NCBI GenBank assembly: GCA_011321985.1
Contig: DROB01000122.1
Span: forward strand, 1 to 12,013
Length of the DNA: 12,013 nt
Reading direction: 5' to 3'
Source of the DNA: Gammaproteobacteria bacterium
Lineage (GTDB): Bacteria > Pseudomonadota > Gammaproteobacteria > SZUA-229
In this document: positions 7,863 to 12,013 of the stretch, in pieces
Position numbering within the stretch: the stretch's first letter is position 1
How the letters are laid out: each line of letters begins with the position of its first letter
Notes under the pieces: model-generated
What the model was told of the DNA's origin: nothing
Seen by the model: only the letters and a program-made list of their open reading frames with translations
Database searches by the model: none
Made by a program: the position numbers and the translations under genes

Positions 7863-9172
7863 AACAATGCACCTCGTTTGAATTTTTCAGCCGAAACGGC
7901 TCTCGACCGTCTCCGCCCGACCCGCTTTTGATTCGGGCGCTTCCTGTCGGACTGTTTCCTGGCCTGCTTCACGGCACCGCTGGTCTCATAATTGATACGC
8001 AATAACAGGCCAACCGCCATACAGCATACGATCAGGCTACTGCCGCCGTAACTCATCAATGGTAAGGTCAGGCCTTTGGTCGGTAACAGGCCTACGTTAA
8101 CCGCCATATTAATAATCGCCTGCATCGATAACCAGATACCGATACCATAAGCCATGTATGAAGCGAAATAGTTCCCTGCTGCTTCAGCCTGTGCGGCTAT
8201 TTTTAACGACCGGAAAAACAATGCACTAAACAGGGCGATGACGACCGTCACACCGACAAAACCGAGCTCTTCTGATAGCACAGCAAACAAAAAGTCCGTA
8301 TGTGATTCAGGGAGATAAAATAATTTCTGCACACTACCGCCCAGCCCCGTACCGAACCAGCCACCAGTACCGATAGCAATCAATGATTGCGTCAACTGAA
8401 ACCCGCTGTCAAAAGGATCGGCCCACGGATTTGCAAATGAGGTCAGACGCTGCATACGATAAGGTGAAGTGACGACCAGCAATAAAGCAGCGCAAACAAA
8501 CATGAACACAAAAGCGATGAACTGACTAAAACGCGCGCCCGCCAGAAAAGTCATCCCCAACACTGTCCCCATGATAACGACCGTGGCACCAAAATCAGGC
8601 TCGAGTAACAACAACAGACCCGCTATACCCACCATCATCATCGGCTTTAAAAAACCGATAAGAGAACTGCGTACAGCATCACCATGACGCACCAGATAAC
8701 CGGCAACATAGATAACCAGAAACAGTTTCACCAGCTCGGACACCTGTAGATTAATCAGGCCTAACGGCAACCACCGTGTACTGCCGTTCACCGTCTTTCC
8801 GATACCGGGAACCAGTACCAGGGCCAGCAGGAACAGGGCGAAGAGCAATAAGGCCACGCCCGATTTTTCCCACTGCACCAGACGGATCTTGAACACCACC
8901 AATGCGGCAAAGACACCCATCACCACAAAAATGATCTGACGTTGAAAATAATAAAATGGATTCGAAAAATTTCTGTCCGCAACACTGATAGATGAAGACG
9001 CTACCATGATAAGGCCGATACTCAACAGAGAGATAAAAACGATGCTCAACACAGGATCAAAGTCATCCAGATCGATCTTCAGATCAATGCCAAAATCAAA
9101 CCGACCCGACAGCTTATTGCTATTGATCGTCAGCGATTGCAATCTTGTTATCATGTCAGCAGCCACGCTCAT
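7859..9172 (-). CDS. ftsW: Septal peptidoglycan polymerase FtsW (SEDS family)
   Basis: FtsW is the SEDS glycosyltransferase that polymerises lipid II at the septum together with the transpeptidase FtsI (PBP3). The 437-residue protein is polytopic, with about ten hydrophobic segments from residue 41 to 394 after a roughly 38-residue cytoplasmic N-terminus. Family blocks are GSTRWLPLGLINLQVSELVK at 130-149, LEPDFGATVV at 190-199, FANPWADPFDSGFQLTQSL at 246-264, GLGGSVQKLFYLPESHTDF at 276-294, and LPTKGLTLPLMSYGGSSL at 363-380. D293 in HTDF aligns with the catalytic Asp297 of E. coli FtsW. The C-terminus carries an unusually long basic tail from about 397 (15 Lys or Arg in the last 37 residues). 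The ATG overlaps the murD stop as ATGA, with AGAGGT upstream. A later ATG at 9154 is less well placed. Confidence 0.99.
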   Translation of the reverse strand: MSVAADMITRLQSLTINSNKLSGRFDFGIDLKIDLDDFDPVLSIVFISLLSIGLIMVASSSISVADRNFSNPFYYFQRQIIFVVMGVFAALVVFKIRLVQWEKSGVALLLFALFLLALVLVPGIGKTVNGSTRWLPLGLINLQVSELVKLFLVIYVAGYLVRHGDAVRSSLIGFLKPMMMVGIAGLLLLLEPDFGATVVIMGTVLGMTFLAGARFSQFIAFVFMFVCAALLLVVTSPYRMQRLTSFANPWADPFDSGFQLTQSLIAIGTGGWFGTGLGGSVQKLFYLPESHTDFLFAVLSEELGFVGVTVVIALFSALFFRSLKIAAQAEAAGNYFASYMAYGIGIWLSMQAIINMAVNVGLLPTKGLTLPLMSYGGSSLIVCCMAVGLLLRINYETSGAVKQARKQSDRKRPNQKRVGRRRSRAVSAEKFKRGALL

Positions 9173-10566
9173 GATTGCACCTCTCGCTGAAGAGACATCG
9201 ATAACGCTTCGACTGACCGGATGAAAACATCACCACGATGCTCAAAGTTATCGAACATATCAAAGCTGGCACAGGCTGGTGCGAGCAGAACATTATCACC
9301 AGCCAGTGCCAGTGACGCTGCGATGACGACAGCACTCTGCATATCGGTCGCAGTCTCAACTACCAGTCCTTCTGGCATTACGGTCCTGATCATTTCGGTA
9401 TCTCGACCGATGAGGACTACCGCCCGACAATGCTGGCCAACGATATCGGTCAGTTCAGAAAAGTCAGCCCCTTTAGCTTCACCACCCGCGATCAACACAT
9501 GTTTACCGGGCAGACCGACCAGTGCTGCGATGGCAGCCCCTACATTGGTGGCTTTAGAGTCATTGATCCAGTTGACTCCTTTTATCTCCGCAACAAATTG
9601 TGTTCGATGAGGCAGCCCTGTAAACGATCTCAGAGCAGTGATCATACTTTCCATCTCTAAGCCGACCGCATGACCCAGGGCGAGTGAAGCAAGCGCATTC
9701 TGTATATTATGCAAACCTTTTATTTTTAACTGATCGATAGCGACCAATGACATGTCACCAAAACATAAACTGTCACCGGCATCACCTGCACACAGACCAA
9801 ATTCACCTTTTTCAGGTTTACTTAAAGTGAAACTGACCTGCTTATCGGCGGTAACACCATGGCGACCCGTTTCTGAATAACTTGCCAGCACATCATCCTT
9901 GTTCAGGACCAGTACCTCTGCATTATCGTAGATAACCTGTTTACTCATCGCATAAGCTGCGATGTTTTCATATCGATCCAGGTGGTCAGCACTGATATTC
10001 AGAACGACGGCAGCCTTCATCGGCAGATACTGCAGACTCTCTAACTGAAAACTGGATAACTCCAATACATATAAGGCGACATCATCATCCAGAGCATCGA
10101 GTACCGGAGTACCAATATTGCCACTGGCAACCACATTCACACCCGCCTGCGAAGCCATCGATGCAAGCAAAGTGGTGACTGTCGATTTTCCATTCGAACC
10201 CGTTATCCCGATGACAGGAGCAGCCGCCTCACGAGCGAACAGGTCGATATCACCAATGATTTCGATATTATTATCTCTCGCTTCAAGCAGTGCAGGCTCA
10301 GACAGAGCGACACCTGGACTGACGATGATACGATGCGCATTGACGAACAGGACTGGATCGAAAGCACCGGTAAAATATTCAACATCACCATACTCATCTT
10401 TCAACATCGTAAGTCCTGGCGGGATCTCACGGCTATCGACCACCACCACTGTCTCACCCAGGGCGTGCAGATAGCGCACCACAGACAAACCGGTCTTACC
10501 CAGTCCGACGACCAGGGTGTAAACAGTTTGTTCGGATCTAACAGTCATTGTATCTGATGCTCTCAT
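9169..10566 (-). CDS. murD: UDP-N-acetylmuramoyl-L-alanine--D-glutamate ligase MurD
   Basis: MurD adds D-glutamate to UDP-MurNAc-L-Ala with ATP in the cytoplasm. From the first ATG the protein has 465 residues (E. coli 438). The UDP-binding domain opens with VVGLGKTGLSVVRYL at 19-33. The ATPase domain has the P-loop GITGSNGKSTVTTLL at 120-134, LELSSFQLE at 168-176, NISADHLDRY at 190-199 and K209, the likely carbamylated lysine (E. coli Lys198). The C-terminal domain has NDSKATNVGA at 335-344, GGEAKGADF at 361-369 and APACASFDMFDNFEHRGDVF from 429. It starts 26 nt after mraY without a clear Shine-Dalgarno. The ATG at 10548 would remove six residues and bring the N-terminus closer to E. coli, so the true start is uncertain. 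It ends in an ATGA overlap with ftsW. Confidence 0.97.
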   Translation of the reverse strand: MRASDTMTVRSEQTVYTLVVGLGKTGLSVVRYLHALGETVVVVDSREIPPGLTMLKDEYGDVEYFTGAFDPVLFVNAHRIIVSPGVALSEPALLEARDNNIEIIGDIDLFAREAAAPVIGITGSNGKSTVTTLLASMASQAGVNVVASGNIGTPVLDALDDDVALYVLELSSFQLESLQYLPMKAAVVLNISADHLDRYENIAAYAMSKQVIYDNAEVLVLNKDDVLASYSETGRHGVTADKQVSFTLSKPEKGEFGLCAGDAGDSLCFGDMSLVAIDQLKIKGLHNIQNALASLALGHAVGLEMESMITALRSFTGLPHRTQFVAEIKGVNWINDSKATNVGAAIAALVGLPGKHVLIAGGEAKGADFSELTDIVGQHCRAVVLIGRDTEMIRTVMPEGLVVETATDMQSAVVIAASLALAGDNVLLAPACASFDMFDNFEHRGDVFIRSVEALSMSLQREVQS

Positions 10567-10592
10567 GTGTTTTTAAATAGCCAGTGATAAAA

Positions 10593-11690
10593 CTATCTGA
10601 CCTTGAGTGATGCCAGTCCTATCAGCACCAGCACCACGGTGATGATCCAGAAACGCACGATCACTCGTGGCTCCGGCCAGCCTTTCAATTCAAAATGATG
10701 ATGTATCGGTGCCATCTTAAATATCCGTTTACCTGTCAGTTTGAATGAGCCTACCTGCAGAATAACGGACACTGTTTCCATCACGAAGACTCCGCCCATG
10801 ATTAACAACACCAGTTCCTGCCTGACATAAATAGCAACGACACCCAACGCCGCACCCAGTGCCAGCGCACCGACATCACCCATAAAAACCATCGCAGGGT
10901 AAGTGTTGAACCACAGAAACCCCAGACCTGCGCCCACCAGGGCTCCACAGAAAATAGTTAGCTCACCGACCCCTGAAACATAGGGGATACCCAGATAGTT
11001 AGCGAACGTTGAATGACCGGTAAGATAAGCAAAAACACCCAGCGCGCCAGCCACCATCACCGTCGGCATGATTGCCAGGCCATCGAGCCCATCGGTCAGG
11101 TTAACCGCATTGCTGCTGCCAACGATAACCAGGTAACCAAGGAAGACAAATGCAGAACCCATCAATATGTCGCCCAGAGGAATCAGGAGGTCTTTCATAA
11201 AGGGGACGATCAGAGTGGTCTCGACCGGTGTTTTTGCGTTGGCAAAAATAAAGTATGCGGCAAAAAGCCCGAATACTGTCTGCCAGAAATATTTTGCTTT
11301 TGCTGAAATACCTCTGGAATTACCGTAGACCAGTTTCTGGTAATCATCGATACCACCGATCAGTCCAAAAGATAGTGTCACACCGAGCACCACCCACACT
11401 TTATCACTGGATAGATCACTCCATAACAGGGTACTGACCGCTATCGATACCAGGATCAGCGCACCCCCCATGGTCGGAGTACCCGCTTTTGACAGATGTG
11501 ACTGCGGCCCGTCATCACGCACCTGTTGTCCGATCTTGTAACTGGACAGCTTACGGATCATATAAGGACCGATCACAAGAGATAAAACCAGTGCGGTAAT
11601 GGTGCCGAGGATGGCGCGCAAAGTAATATATTGAAAAACGGCAAAACCGTTTTCATACTGCTGTAGATATTCCGCTAATGTTAAAAACAT
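10593..11690 (-). CDS. mraY: Phospho-N-acetylmuramoyl-pentapeptide transferase MraY
   Basis: MraY transfers phospho-MurNAc-pentapeptide from its UDP carrier to undecaprenyl phosphate, forming lipid I in the inner membrane. The 365-residue protein (E. coli 360) is polytopic with about ten membrane segments. Cytoplasmic family motifs are DDGPQSHLSKAGTPTMGG at 59-76, the aspartate pair in IDDYQKL at 114-120 (D115, D116), NAVNLTDGLDGLA at 194-206, VFMGDVGALALG at 268-279 with D272 in the active site, and MAPIHHHFELKGWPEPRV at 326-343 containing the His triad. The C-terminus GLASLKVR closely matches the E. coli ending. The ATG shares one nucleotide with the murF stop (TAATG). GAGGG in the last murF codons, 8 nt upstream, is the ribosome site. 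Confidence 0.99.
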   Translation of the reverse strand: MFLTLAEYLQQYENGFAVFQYITLRAILGTITALVLSLVIGPYMIRKLSSYKIGQQVRDDGPQSHLSKAGTPTMGGALILVSIAVSTLLWSDLSSDKVWVVLGVTLSFGLIGGIDDYQKLVYGNSRGISAKAKYFWQTVFGLFAAYFIFANAKTPVETTLIVPFMKDLLIPLGDILMGSAFVFLGYLVIVGSSNAVNLTDGLDGLAIMPTVMVAGALGVFAYLTGHSTFANYLGIPYVSGVGELTIFCGALVGAGLGFLWFNTYPAMVFMGDVGALALGAALGVVAIYVRQELVLLIMGGVFVMETVSVILQVGSFKLTGKRIFKMAPIHHHFELKGWPEPRVIVRFWIITVVLVLIGLASLKVR

Positions 11691-12013
11691 TAGTTCACCC
11701 TCTTGTTATTATTCGGCGACATCTCCCGTGTCGCACTATCACCTTCCTTCCCTGGATGTATATCGTGGGTCAATATCCGTTCTACTACTTCCTCCATAGC
11801 CGCACTGCGAGAACCTTTTACCAACACAACATCATCTGCTGTCAGGTTTTTGTTTAACGCTTTTACTAATTCATTTTTATTCTTGAAATAAAATCCGTTT
11901 TCACCAAACGCATCAACCGCATTACCACTTAGCTGGCCGGTGGCGTACAAAGCATCAACACCTACGTTTCGCGCTTTTTCACCTATTTCGCCATGCAGCT
12001 TTGCCGCTTCTTC
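11690..12013 (-). CDS. murF: UDP-MurNAc-tripeptide--D-Ala-D-Ala ligase MurF, C-terminal part, cut by window edge
   Basis: MurF adds D-Ala-D-Ala, the product of the ddl gene in this cluster, to UDP-MurNAc-tripeptide. Only the last 107 residues are present; the frame stays open to the window edge, so the gene continues upstream and the truncation is artificial. The visible part is the end of the C-terminal Mur ligase domain. EEAAKLHGEIGEKARNVGVD lines up with the E. coli stretch around VGEAAKAAGID. The diagnostic block VLVKGSRSAAMEEVV matches LVKGSRSAAMEEVV of E. coli MurF. After this block the protein runs on with a polar tail of about 27 residues ending NNNKRVN, longer than in E. coli. The TAA stop overlaps the mraY ATG by one nucleotide. 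No internal start should be annotated. Confidence 0.96.
   Translation of the reverse strand, partial: EEAAKLHGEIGEKARNVGVDALYATGQLSGNAVDAFGENGFYFKNKNELVKALNKNLTADDVVLVKGSRSAAMEEVVERILTHDIHPGKEGDSATREMSPNNNKRVN
11699..11702 (-). promoter_or_regulatory. Shine-Dalgarno of mraY
   Basis: On the minus strand GAGG (within AAGAGGGTG) sits 8 nt before the mraY ATG, inside the final codons of murF, and supports the start that overlaps the murF stop. Confidence 0.7.

Noticed and set aside
11690..11950. An 86-residue small gene starting at a TTG codon at 11950
   Set aside because: The frame continues open to the window edge and matches the C-terminal domain of MurF, so this is an internal codon of a cut gene and not a start.
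1..12013. Search for mobile elements, CRISPR arrays, RNA genes, phage or defence genes, or foreign insertions
   Set aside because: Coding is continuous with conserved dcw genes in canonical order. I saw no spaced direct repeats, transposase or integrase motifs, tRNA-like folds or abrupt composition change.

Overview
The window is a nearly complete, uninterrupted stretch of the division and cell wall (dcw) cluster. All eleven genes lie on the minus strand. In transcription order (right to left) they are murF (3' end only), mraY, murD, ftsW, murG, murC, murB, ddl, ftsQ, ftsA and ftsZ. Gene content, gene order and protein motifs point to a gammaproteobacterium: the FtsA C-terminal amphipathic helix, the FtsZ tail LDIPAFLRRQAD, a DdlB-type ligase and an MraY ending in GLASLKVR. 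murB between murC and ddl is absent from this place in Escherichia coli and Pseudomonas, but I recall it from several other gammaproteobacterial lineages. I cannot name the genus. Base composition looks close to balanced, with AT-rich spacers.

Layout, high to low coordinates: 12013-9169 holds the last cytoplasmic amino-acid ligation (murF), transfer to undecaprenyl phosphate (mraY) and the D-Glu ligase (murD). 9172-6771 holds the SEDS polymerase ftsW and the lipid II glycosyltransferase murG. 6771-3480 holds murC, murB and ddl. 3478-59 holds the divisome genes ftsQ, ftsA and ftsZ. Positions 1-58 are a short AT-rich stretch after ftsZ with no identifiable gene; in relatives lpxC usually follows, but it is not visible here.

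The genes are packed as one transcription unit. Six of the ten junctions are start/stop overlaps (ATGA, GTGA, TAATG or TGATG), two are gaps of 1 and 2 nt, one is 26 nt, and only ftsA-ftsZ has a real spacer (106 nt). The products form one pathway. MurB and MurC complete and extend UDP-MurNAc; MurD and MurF add D-Glu and D-Ala-D-Ala (made by Ddl). MraY and MurG make lipid I and lipid II, FtsW polymerises glycan at the septum, and FtsQ, FtsA and FtsZ build and anchor the divisome.

I found no mobile element, CRISPR array, RNA gene or unrecognised gene, and no sign of a new system. The points worth a second look are small: C-terminal tails on FtsQ, FtsW and MurF, the isolated ftsA-ftsZ spacer, an uncertain murD start, and a strong excess of the palindrome ATCGAT across the window.
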